The notes beneath the pieces are model-generated. The model saw only the letters and a program-made list of their open reading frames with translations. It was not told the DNA's origin and searched no databases. Positions 7,214 to 13,777 of a stretch of 13,967 nt of DNA are shown here, one piece after another (within the stretch, counting starts at the first letter, position 1; each line of letters opens with the position of its first letter). Origin of the DNA: Pseudomonadota bacterium (GTDB lineage: Bacteria; Pseudomonadota; Alphaproteobacteria; Caulobacterales; Caulobacteraceae); assembly GCA_023424215.1 (NCBI GenBank), contig JAFAEC010000014.1:1-13967 (forward strand). Direction: 5' to 3'. Position numbers and translations under genes: made by a program.

Positions 7214-8850
7214 GGCCGTCGACCCGCCGGGGCGGCGGGCAGCGCGACCTCCAGCCGGGCGCCGGTCACACGACCCTCGGCGTCGGTGCGGTTGGCGGCC
7301 CAGACGCGCCCGCCGTGGGCCTCCACGATCTGGCGGACGATCGACAGGCCGAGCCCCGAATTGGTACCGAAGGCGGTCCCGCGCGGCCGCGAGGTGTAGA
7401 AGCGCTCAAACACCGTCTCCAGGTTCTCGGCCGGAATGCCCGGACCGTCGTCGTCGACCCGCACCCGCACCGGGCGGGCGCCGTCGAGATCGTCGCGGGC
7501 GAGGGTCACCCGGACGACGCCGTCCGGCGGGCTGAACGAGCGGGCGTTGTCGATCAGGTTGCGGAACACCTGCCCCAGCGGGCCGTCGCGGCCGACCACG
7601 ACCGCATGGCCGCCGGCCGGCGGATCGAACTCGACCCCCGCCTCGCCGGGCTTGCGGCTGGCCTCGTAGACGCCGACGATCTCGGTCAGCAGGACGGTCA
7701 GATCGATCGGCCGCGGCCGGTCCCGGTTCAACTCCGCGTCCAGACGCGAGGCGTTGGAGATGTCGGTGATCAGCCGGTCCAGCCGCCGCACGTCCTGCTG
7801 CAGCAGGGTGGTCAGCTTCTCGCGCTGGGCGTCGGTCTTGACCAGCGGCAGGGTCTCCAGCGCCGAACGGATCGAGGTCAGCGGGTTCTTGATCTCGTGC
7901 GACACATCGGCGGCGAAGGCCTCGATGGCGTCCATCCGGTCCGACAGCGCCGCCGTCATCGTCTCCAGCGAACGCGCCAGGTCGCCGATCTCGTCCTTGC
8001 GCCCTTCCAGATCGGGCAGGGAGATGGCGCGGGCGCGCTGCAGGCGGACCTCGTCGGCGGCCGCCGACAGGCGCATCACCGGTCGGGCCACGAACATGTG
8101 CATCAGCAGCGACCCCAGCAGGTTCACCCCGAGGGCGACGAGGGCGAACGGCATGAGGGCCCGGCGCTGCGCGGCGAGCGTCTCGTTCACGTCGCCCGCC
8201 TCCAGCGTCAGCACGCCGAGCACCTGCTCGACATGGCGCACCGGAATGGACACCGAAACCACCTGGTCGCCCGTCTCGGACATGCGGATGCCCGCCTGCG
8301 ACTGCCCGCCCAAGGCGCCGTCGACCTCGGCGGCCAGTTCGGCCCGCGCCTGCTGCAGCGCGCGGGTCTGACGACCGGCCTCGTCGGGATCGGCGCCCGG
8401 GGCCGGCGAACCAGCCGGCCGGGCCGGCGGCAGCGGCCCGCCCGGAATGGCCTCGGTGACCTCGTAGCTGTCCGCCAGCGGGATGCCGTCGACATCGAAC
8501 AGGCGGGCCCGCTGCCCCTCCGGGATGAAGTTGTCGCGCAGCCAGCGGCTGGCCTCGATGGGGTCGAGGGAGACCGGCTCGCCGCGGGTGACGCCGATCT
8601 GGGGCTCGCCCAGAACGCGCACCAGCAGCTCGCCCTGGGCGGTGAGGGTCTCCTGCCGTGCCTCGATCAGGCCGCGGCTCCACTCGTTCAGCAGCAGGGC
8701 GCCGATGAACAGGATCAGCAGGCTGACGAGGTTGAGGGCGAGGATCAGCCCGCCAAGGCGCGACCCGCCGAACCGCCGGGGCCGGCGGGCGGGCGCGTCA
8801 CCGGGCGAAACCCCGGGCTCAGCTCTCGCGGTAGCGGTATCCGACGCCAT
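7210..8850 (-). CDS. chvG: Envelope-stress sensor histidine kinase ChvG
   Basis: This inner-membrane sensor kinase is the partner of ChvI (BvrS/ExoS family). In the 546-residue form, TM1 is about 33-54 and a periplasmic domain spans about 58-230. That domain contains a proline/alanine-rich stretch near 136-157. TM2 is about 232-254, followed by HAMP to about 305. The H-box is AADVSHEIKNPLTS with phospho-acceptor His318, the N-box NLIDNA is at 431-436, G1 DGPGI at 468-472, and G2 GLGLS at 499-503. I chose ATG at 8850. It overlaps the end of chvI by 32 bases and gives a short disordered cytoplasmic leader. A frame extending to 8943 would lie wholly inside chvI. The Shine-Dalgarno is weak, suggesting translation depends on chvI. 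Confidence 0.94.
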   Translation of the reverse strand: MASDTATARAEPGVSPGDAPARRPRRFGGSRLGGLILALNLVSLLILFIGALLLNEWSRGLIEARQETLTAQGELLVRVLGEPQIGVTRGEPVSLDPIEASRWLRDNFIPEGQRARLFDVDGIPLADSYEVTEAIPGGPLPPARPAGSPAPGADPDEAGRQTRALQQARAELAAEVDGALGGQSQAGIRMSETGDQVVSVSIPVRHVEQVLGVLTLEAGDVNETLAAQRRALMPFALVALGVNLLGSLLMHMFVARPVMRLSAAADEVRLQRARAISLPDLEGRKDEIGDLARSLETMTAALSDRMDAIEAFAADVSHEIKNPLTSIRSALETLPLVKTDAQREKLTTLLQQDVRRLDRLITDISNASRLDAELNRDRPRPIDLTVLLTEIVGVYEASRKPGEAGVEFDPPAGGHAVVVGRDGPLGQVFRNLIDNARSFSPPDGVVRVTLARDDLDGARPVRVRVDDDGPGIPAENLETVFERFYTSRPRGTAFGTNSGLGLSIVRQIVEAHGGRVWAANRTDAEGRVTGARLEVALPAAPAGRRP

Positions 8851-9523
8851 ACAGGGTCTCGATGGCGTCGAACTCGGGATCGACGACCCGGAACTTCTTG
8901 CGCATGCGCTTGACGTGGCTGTCGATGGTGCGGTCGTCGACATAGACCTGGTCGTCGTAGGCGGCGTCCATCAGGTTGTCGCGGCTCTTCACGAAGCCGG
9001 GCCGCTGGGCCAGCGCCTGCAGCAGCAGGAACTCCGTTACCGTCAGCTTCACCGGCTTGCCGTCCCAGGTGCACTCGTGCCGGGCCGGGTCCATGGTCAG
9101 CTTGCCGCGCTTGATGGCCTTGTTCGAATTCTCGCTGGACGGCTCCGCCTCGCCGCCGTCGGCGCCGGTCCGCCGCAGCAGGGCCTTGACCCGCTCGATC
9201 AGCAGACGCTGGCTGAACGGCTTGTGGATGTAGTCGTCGGCCCCGAGGTTGAAGCCGAGGATCTCGTCGATCTCCTCGTCCTTCGAGGTCAGCATGATCA
9301 CCGGCAGGCTCGAGGTCTGGCGCAGCCGGCGCAGCACCTCCATGCCGTCCATGCGCGGCATCTTCACGTCGAGGATGGCCAGATCGGGCGGCGAGGTCTC
9401 CAGCGCCTCCAGGCCGGCCGCCCCGTCGTGGTAGGCGGTGATCTTGTGGCCATGGCTTTCCAGCGCCAGCGAGACGGAGGCGACGATGTTCTCGTCGTCG
9501 TCGACCAGGGTGATGTTGGCCAA
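8819..9523 (-). CDS. chvI: Response regulator ChvI
   Basis: This OmpR-type transcription factor is the partner of ChvG; orthologues govern envelope, acid and host-interaction genes. The 234 residues contain a receiver domain with acidic pocket VDDDEN (Asp9/Asp10 region), phospho-acceptor Asp52 in LAILDVKMPRMDG, Thr79 in MLTSKD and Lys101 in IHKPF. A winged-helix DNA-binding domain follows from about 135 to 232, ending TLYGVGYRYRES. The start is TTG at 9523. AAGGAG sits 6 bases upstream and the protein then begins (M)ANITLVDDDENIV as in the family. Longer in-frame readings place the Shine-Dalgarno inside the gene. It heads the five-gene cluster and is divergent from the unknown gene at 9700. 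Confidence 0.95.
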   Translation of the reverse strand: MANITLVDDDENIVASVSLALESHGHKITAYHDGAAGLEALETSPPDLAILDVKMPRMDGMEVLRRLRQTSSLPVIMLTSKDEEIDEILGFNLGADDYIHKPFSQRLLIERVKALLRRTGADGGEAEPSSENSNKAIKRGKLTMDPARHECTWDGKPVKLTVTEFLLLQALAQRPGFVKSRDNLMDAAYDDQVYVDDRTIDSHVKRMRKKFRVVDPEFDAIETLYGVGYRYRES

Positions 9524-9699
9524 GGGGATCTCCTTGCAGGCTCGTCGTCCGCACAGCAACGCGCGGCAAGCGTAACCGTTCTACGCGATCACGGTGGGAT
9601 TACGGCGAAAAAGATGGGCCGCCCGGATGGGAATGGCAATGAAACCCGACCTTAAAGTCTGACCCGGAGAGTGGGCGCTCGAATCCGTAAGAGCGTCCC
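9524..9699. promoter_or_regulatory. Divergent control region between chvI and the 9700 gene
   Basis: These 176 bases must hold promoters for both divergent genes, but I find no strong -35/-10 pair on either strand. Two symmetric elements are visible. CGTAA and TTACG flank the segment around 9571-9604, and GACCTTAAAGTC at 9648-9659 is palindromic at 10 of 12 positions. Either could be a regulator site, ChvI itself being a candidate. This is inference from position only. Confidence 0.4.
9530..9535 (-). promoter_or_regulatory. Shine-Dalgarno that sets a TTG start for chvI
   Basis: On the minus strand AAGGAG is followed by ATCCCC and then TTG at 9523. Nothing else within the first codons of the receiver domain offers a better start. 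The use of TTG is therefore probably real and would lower initiation of the first gene of the cluster. Confidence 0.75.
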
Positions 9700-11415
9700 A
9701 TGGCCGGCACCGTCCACTACGAAGTCTATATCCGCAAGACTGCGCCGGCCCCCTGGAGCCTCCAGATGGCGACCGAGGATCGCGCCCATGCGATCCAGAA
9801 CGCCGAGGACATGCTGGCGGACAAGCGGGCGGCGGCGGTGCGCGTCACCAAGGAGACGCTCGACCCGGAGACCATGGAGTTCAACAGCGTGACCGTGCTG
9901 ACCCGCGGCGCGCCCGAGGCGCCTCGCAAGCGGGTCGTGACAGACGACCAGGCCGGGCCGCGCTGCAACAGCCCGGAGGACTTCTACGCCTCGGTCGCGC
10001 GCGAGACGATCGGACGGGTGCTGGAGGACTGGCTGAAGCGTCAGGGCGTGACCGCCTTCGAGCTGCTGCACCGCCCCGATCTGGCGGAACAGCTCGACGC
10101 CGCGGGCATCGAGCTGCAGCACGCGGTGCAGAAGGTGGCCGTGCCCGAGAGCCAGGCCGTCGGTCAGCCGGTCCACGACCTCGTGCGCCACTACCAGCGC
10201 CTCGCCGACACCGCGATCGGCCGTCTGGTGTCGGCCGGCCGCAAGGGTCGCTTCCCCGACCTCGCCAACCATTCCCTGGCCGATCTCGCCCATCGGCTGG
10301 ACGGCCAGCCCGACCGCGCCTTCATCATGGGCGGGGTCATCGCCGGCGCCCTGAAGGGAGTCCGCGGCGGCCGCGCCCGGCTGGAGCGACTGATGGACCT
10401 CGCCGAGCGCGCGCCGATGGAGGGCCAGCCGCGCGCCCTGGTGCTGGTCGCCATCGAGCAGTTGCTGTGCGAGATGCTGGCCGCGCGCACCAGCCTCGCG
10501 GAGGTGCTCGGCCCGTCGCTGGACCAGGGAGCGTCGCTGGCCGCGGTGGTGCGCATGGTCGCCCCGCGGGAGGTCGGCCTGCTGCTGCGCCAGGACCCGA
10601 AGATGGCCCTGCAGGTGCCGGTGGTCGACGGCCCCGCCGCCCGTCTCGGCGTCCGCATCGAGGCCGGCGAGTTCCCGCTCCTCTCCGCCGCCCTCGCCCG
10701 CATGGTGCTACGCGAACTGATTAGCCCGCGGCGGCTGCGCCCGAACGACGCCGCCGGGGAGATCTACATACTCCGCGCCCTGGCCATGTCGCTGACCGCC
10801 ACCGCCGGGCGCCTGCTGACGCTCGAGGAGGTGCAGTCGGCCTTCAACGAGCGGTCGAAATCGCTGGTCACCGCCGATTTCGTCGCCGCCTACGTCAAGT
10901 CCTGCACCACCGTCCTGTGCGAGGCGGAGGCGCTGACCCGGCTGTGCGAGAACGTCACCGGGACCGCCAACAAGCGATCGGCGGCGCGCTGGCTGTCGGC
11001 CTGCGTCGGCTCGCTGAGGTTCGAGACCGAGATGCGGGGCGCGGGTCCGCAGACCCCGGCGCAGAAGCTGGGTGTTCTGGCCGGCCTGCAGCGCTCCATC
11101 CGCGCCTGCGGACTGACGGAGCGCGACGAGAGCGAGATCGTGGCGGCGATCGGCGCGGTCGGCGGCGCGGTCGAGGCCGACGCCCGCATCGTCGCCATGC
11201 TGATCCGCTCGCCCGCCCCGCTGCCGCAGAAGCTGTCCGTGCTGCTGCGTCTCGCCGCCGGCGAAACCGCGCCGCTCGGGCCGGCGGCCGACCGGGCCAA
11301 GGCGGAGGCGGTCAGACTGTTCCGCGCTCCGGAAGCGCGCGCCGCGCTCACTGCGACGCCGGAGTCCCTGGCCCCGCTGCGCAGCCTGATGCAGGCGGCC
11401 GGCCTCGCGGCCTGA
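9700..11415 (+). CDS. Conserved-looking protein of unknown function, 571 residues
   Basis: I do not recognise a characterised family. Residues 5-69 (from HYEVYIRK through RVTKETLDP to VTVLTRG) look like a compact alternating strand/helix module. I have a general recollection of similar N-termini in other alphaproteobacterial proteins. A polar linker (70-92) follows, and the remainder to the C-terminus appears almost wholly alpha-helical, rich in Leu/Ala/Arg, without membrane segments or a signal peptide. It is therefore probably a cytoplasmic helical-repeat or scaffold-type protein. No catalytic motif is seen. Codon use has the strong GC-third-position bias of its neighbours over the full length, supporting a real gene. 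The ATG at 9700 has a modest TAAGAG 6 bases upstream. It is divergent from chvI across 176 bp and converges on the zinc-ribbon gene with a 6-bp gap. Confidence 0.85.
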   Translation: MAGTVHYEVYIRKTAPAPWSLQMATEDRAHAIQNAEDMLADKRAAAVRVTKETLDPETMEFNSVTVLTRGAPEAPRKRVVTDDQAGPRCNSPEDFYASVARETIGRVLEDWLKRQGVTAFELLHRPDLAEQLDAAGIELQHAVQKVAVPESQAVGQPVHDLVRHYQRLADTAIGRLVSAGRKGRFPDLANHSLADLAHRLDGQPDRAFIMGGVIAGALKGVRGGRARLERLMDLAERAPMEGQPRALVLVAIEQLLCEMLAARTSLAEVLGPSLDQGASLAAVVRMVAPREVGLLLRQDPKMALQVPVVDGPAARLGVRIEAGEFPLLSAALARMVLRELISPRRLRPNDAAGEIYILRALAMSLTATAGRLLTLEEVQSAFNERSKSLVTADFVAAYVKSCTTVLCEAEALTRLCENVTGTANKRSAARWLSACVGSLRFETEMRGAGPQTPAQKLGVLAGLQRSIRACGLTERDESEIVAAIGAVGGAVEADARIVAMLIRSPAPLPQKLSVLLRLAAGETAPLGPAADRAKAEAVRLFRAPEARAALTATPESLAPLRSLMQAAGLAA

Positions 11416-11421
11416 GCCGGC

Positions 11422-11751
11422 TCAGTCGAAGATGTCGAAGATGTCCATCCGCTTCTTCTTCTTGTAGCGGTAGTCGTCATCGCGCCGGCGATCGTCGCGG
11501 TAGCGGTCGTCGCGATAGCCCGGCTGGCCCCACGGCTGCGGCGCGGCCTGCTGGGGCGGATATGCCTGCGGCGCGGGCTGCGCGGGCGGCGCGGCGGCGC
11601 GGCCCTCGGCGGTGGCCGCCTCCATCAGCTTCTCCAGCTCGCCGCGATCCAGCCAGACCCCGCGGCAGGTCGGACACATGTCGAACTGCACCCCGCCGCG
11701 TTCGAGGGTCTGCATCGCGGCGTTGTCGTTCGGGCACATCAGAAGCGGCAT
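11422..11751 (-). CDS. Zinc-ribbon protein (zf-TFIIB type)
   Basis: This is a small soluble protein of 109 residues. The N-terminal 45 residues form a TFIIB-type zinc ribbon: Cys6 in MCPND, then CPTC (Cys26, Cys29) followed by the hallmark RGVWLDRGELEKLM. The first knuckle is CPND rather than CPxC, so only three cysteines are available. A non-cysteine here is common in this family. Residues 50-78 are Pro/Ala/Gln-rich linker. Residues 79-96 alternate Arg, Asp and Tyr. The protein ends with KKKKRM and a duplicated DIF-DIFD, encoded by a 9-bp tandem repeat at 11426-11443. The function is unknown; nucleic-acid or protein binding is a guess. AAGGAGA at 11757-11763 supports the ATG at 11751. Confidence 0.88.
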   Translation of the reverse strand: MPLLMCPNDNAAMQTLERGGVQFDMCPTCRGVWLDRGELEKLMEAATAEGRAAAPPAQPAPQAYPPQQAAPQPWGQPGYRDDRYRDDRRRDDDYRYKKKKRMDIFDIFD

Positions 11752-11829
11752 CGCTGTCTCCTTCTCCGGGTCGAAAACAGCTACGGGCGCGGAAGGCTCC
11801 GGCCAAGCCGGCGCGGCGATCCGCCGCTG

Positions 11830-12486
11830 TCAGTCCCGGGCGGGCGGCGCCGGCATCAGGTCGCCGTAGGGCGCGGCGTCCTCGAGCGCGCGGACGAAGG
11901 CGGGGCGCGCCATCAGGCGCGCGTGCCAGGCCCGCAGCCGGGGCCGGTCGCCGAACGGAACCAGCCGCCGGGCGTAGGTGGTCAGCGGCGCGCCGGCGCA
12001 GTCGGCGAGGGTGAAGCCCTCTCCCGCCGCCCAGGTGCGCCCGTCCGACAGCCGGGTCTCCAGCCAGTCCCAGGCGCGAGCCAGCACCTGCGCGTCCTGC
12101 TCCGCCCCGAAGGGATCGCGGCTTTCCGCCGGCCGGAACCTCTCCTGCACGATCCGGTTCATCGGACCGCCGACGTAGTGGTCGATCACCCGGTCGACCA
12201 GACGGGTCTCCAGCGCCGCTTCCGGGTCGGCGGGAATGAGCCGCCCGCCGCCGGCGTGGCGATCCATCCATTCGATGACCACGCTGGACTCGTAGAAGGC
12301 GCGACCGTCCGCATCGACCAGCGCCGGCATCTTGCCGAAGGGCGACACCGCCCGGAACTCGGCCATCAGCGCCTCGTCCGTATGATCCACCACGCGGAGA
12401 TCGAACGACAGGCCCAGCTCGTAGGCCGCTGTCGCCGCCTTCTGGCCGTAGCCGGAATAGGGATGGTGCCAGAGCGTGAAGCTCAT
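11830..12486 (-). CDS. Glutathione S-transferase family protein
   Basis: This 218-residue cytoplasmic protein has the two-domain GST fold. An N-terminal thioredoxin-like domain (about 1-80) starts MSFTLWHHPYSGYGQK, with the candidate active-site region Tyr10-Ser11. It contains KMPALVD, whose cis-proline precedes the glutathione-binding ESSVVIEWMD. The helical C-terminal domain (about 90-205) has the usual GEGFTLADC motif. The sequence does not reveal the substrate. The ATG at 12486 overlaps the TGA of the SRPBCC gene (ATGA, 12483-12486), making it the third gene of a tight ArsR-led operon. A reading frame extending further upstream lies inside the SRPBCC gene and is not real. The operon suggests a detoxification or ligand-response role; this is inference. 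Confidence 0.92.
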   Translation of the reverse strand: MSFTLWHHPYSGYGQKAATAAYELGLSFDLRVVDHTDEALMAEFRAVSPFGKMPALVDADGRAFYESSVVIEWMDRHAGGGRLIPADPEAALETRLVDRVIDHYVGGPMNRIVQERFRPAESRDPFGAEQDAQVLARAWDWLETRLSDGRTWAAGEGFTLADCAGAPLTTYARRLVPFGDRPRLRAWHARLMARPAFVRALEDAAPYGDLMPAPPARD

Positions 12487-12968
12487 CGATCCGACTCCAC
12501 CTCGCGGGCCAGATTCTCCAGCATCTCGGCGCAGCCTTCCTTGCGCAGGGGAATGTGGTCGCCGCCGTCGTCGCCATAGTAGGCGCCCTGTTCGGTGTAG
12601 ATCAGGCGCGTGCCCTCCCCGTCGGCGAACAGCTCGACGGTGGCCAGCGACGCCGAGTCCCGGCGGCGCTCGCCGCCCAGTTCGCGGCCCATGACGTAGG
12701 CCAGGATGATCCGGCTGTTCTCGACGAGGTCCAGGAAGACCGTCTCGTTGAATCCGACCGGGACCTCGGGGCCGCCGAACCGGTAGCGCCCGCCGCCGTG
12801 CGCGCCGATGCGCAGGTCGTGCCGCCAGTCGAGGACCGTCGCCCCCGGCGCCTCGACGAACCACCGACGGAAGGCGACGGGGTCGGACCAGGCGCGGAAG
12901 ACGCGCGCGGGCGAGTCGTCATAGCGGCGCTCGAGGGTGAACATGCCGTGGGCCAACGGGTCGGTCAT
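12483..12968 (-). CDS. SRPBCC (AHSA1-like) domain protein
   Basis: This 161-residue cytoplasmic protein has a START/Bet v1-like hydrophobic-cavity fold of the activator-of-Hsp90 (AHSA1) group. The N-terminal signature FTLERRYDDSPARVFRAWSD leads into FRRWF (about 10-37). The strands GGGRYRFGG and FNETVFLDLVENSRIILAY follow, and the C-terminal helix includes GCAEMLENLAREVES. Such proteins commonly accompany an ArsR-family regulator in bacteria and may bind a small hydrophobic ligand, but no specific ligand is known. The gene is coupled by 4-bp ATGA overlaps on both sides, to the ArsR gene upstream (12965-12968) and the GST gene downstream (12483-12486). Confidence 0.92.
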   Translation of the reverse strand: MTDPLAHGMFTLERRYDDSPARVFRAWSDPVAFRRWFVEAPGATVLDWRHDLRIGAHGGGRYRFGGPEVPVGFNETVFLDLVENSRIILAYVMGRELGGERRRDSASLATVELFADGEGTRLIYTEQGAYYGDDGGDHIPLRKEGCAEMLENLAREVESDR

Positions 12969-13309
12969 TCGCGGGGCTCCGTTTCAGGTTTGGTCTGCTC
13001 GAGGAACAGGCCGAGGCGGTCGAGGCTTCGCTCGACCGACCGGCGCCGGTCGTTCAGCCAGCATTCGGCGGCGCCCAGGGCCTGCGGCTCCACCCGACAG
13101 GTGCGCACCCGGCCGACCTTCTCGCTGACCACCAGGCCGGCGCCTTCCAGCACCTTCAGGTGCTGCATCACCGCCGACATCGACATCGGCATCGGCCCGG
13201 CCAGTTCGCTGACCGAGGCCGGGCTCCGGGCCAGCCGCTCGACGATGGCTCGCCGGGTCGGGTCGGACAGCGCCTGAAAGGCGAGATCGAGCGGCTGTTG
13301 CTGAAGCAT
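12965..13309 (-). CDS. ArsR-family winged-helix transcriptional regulator
   Basis: This 114-residue DNA-binding protein begins with LDLAFQALSDPTRRAIVERL, the classic opening of the SdpR/ArsR-like group. It has a helix-turn-helix at about 31-58 (SVSELAGP, SMSAVMQHLKVLEGAGLV) and a wing around VSEKVGRVRTCRVEP. There is no cysteine metal-binding box (ELCVCD) in the recognition helix, so metal sensing is unlikely. This subgroup usually represses its own operon with an SRPBCC partner, which is the next gene (ATGA overlap). The ATG at 13309 has only a weak Shine-Dalgarno, and an 8-bp palindrome lies just upstream. Confidence 0.92.
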   Translation of the reverse strand: MLQQQPLDLAFQALSDPTRRAIVERLARSPASVSELAGPMPMSMSAVMQHLKVLEGAGLVVSEKVGRVRTCRVEPQALGAAECWLNDRRRSVERSLDRLGLFLEQTKPETEPRE

Positions 13310-13311
13310 TC

Positions 13312-13319
13312 ACTTAAGT
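13312..13319. promoter_or_regulatory. Candidate ArsR operator palindrome
   Basis: ACTTAAGT is a perfect 8-bp palindrome, A/T-rich in an otherwise GC-rich region, placed 2 bases upstream of the arsR start codon. A possible minus-strand -10 (GATACT) overlaps it. A repressor bound here would block transcription or initiation of the ArsR-SRPBCC-GST operon. The assignment is by position and symmetry only. Confidence 0.5.
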
Positions 13320-13398
13320 ATCCCGATAGCGCGAGCGACGCAACACCTCGTTAATCGACGCGGCGCAGGCTTCGGGGACTCGTGTTCGGAGAGGCCCG

Positions 13399-13776
13399 AT
13401 GTCGACCATCCAGACAGGCGGTTTCCGGCGTCAGCGCGACCATTTCGAGCCGCAGGACGCCGATCCGCAGGAGCAGCGTCGGCTGCGCGGCCTGCTGGAG
13501 CAGATCGACTATTCGGCCTTCGTCGCCAACCGCGAGGTCATCGGCCAGATGCTGCCGAGGGTCGACGCCGCCGCCTTCCAGAGGCTGGCGGTGCTGACCG
13601 CCACGGCCCGCGGCAAGTGGGTGGCCGAAAGCCTGCGCCAGTCCGAATCCGGCGCGCCGTCGACGGTCGACCAGATCGCGCGGCTGACGGCGGCGCGGAC
13701 CGCCTACGAGGAGCTGGCCGAGGCCTACGAGGGCCTGCGGCGCATGGTCGAGCGCGGTTACCTGACCCTGCGGTGA
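13399..13776 (+). CDS. Small helical protein of unknown function, 125 residues
   Basis: I do not recognise a family. The product is soluble, with no signal peptide or membrane segment. It has a polar, charged N-terminus (FRRQRDHFEPQDADPQEQRRLR) followed by predicted amphipathic helices, including IDYSAFVANREVIGQML, FQRLAVLTATARGKWVAES and a long C-terminal helix TAARTAYEELAEAYEGLRRM that could pack as a coiled coil. GGAGAGG at 13388-13394, 4 bases before ATG, is a good ribosome binding site and supports a real gene. It is divergent from the ArsR operon across 89 bp. Its TGA (13774-13776) is one base from the stop of the convergent partial gene at 13778. Confidence 0.78.
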   Translation: MSTIQTGGFRRQRDHFEPQDADPQEQRRLRGLLEQIDYSAFVANREVIGQMLPRVDAAAFQRLAVLTATARGKWVAESLRQSESGAPSTVDQIARLTAARTAYEELAEAYEGLRRMVERGYLTLR

Positions 13777-13777
13777 C

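Noticed and set aside
6733..8913. A 726-residue plus-strand open frame across hprK and chvG
   Set aside because: It is antisense to genes with intact catalytic motifs. Its composition is dominated by Arg, Pro, Gln and Gly, typical of GC-rich shadow frames.
8851..8943. An N-terminal extension of ChvG by 31 residues
   Set aside because: It is Ser/Thr-rich out-of-frame translation of the chvI DNA-binding domain. The ATG at 8850 gives the expected ChvG architecture.
11777..11822. Possible terminator hairpin after the GST gene (GCCGGC...GGCCGG)
   Set aside because: The stem is short and no T-run directly follows on the minus strand, so it is not distinguishable from random GC-rich symmetry.
12487..12864. 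A longer GST protein with an N-terminal extension
   Set aside because: The added residues are an alternative frame of the SRPBCC gene. The ATGA junction at 12483-12486 gives the normal GST N-terminus.
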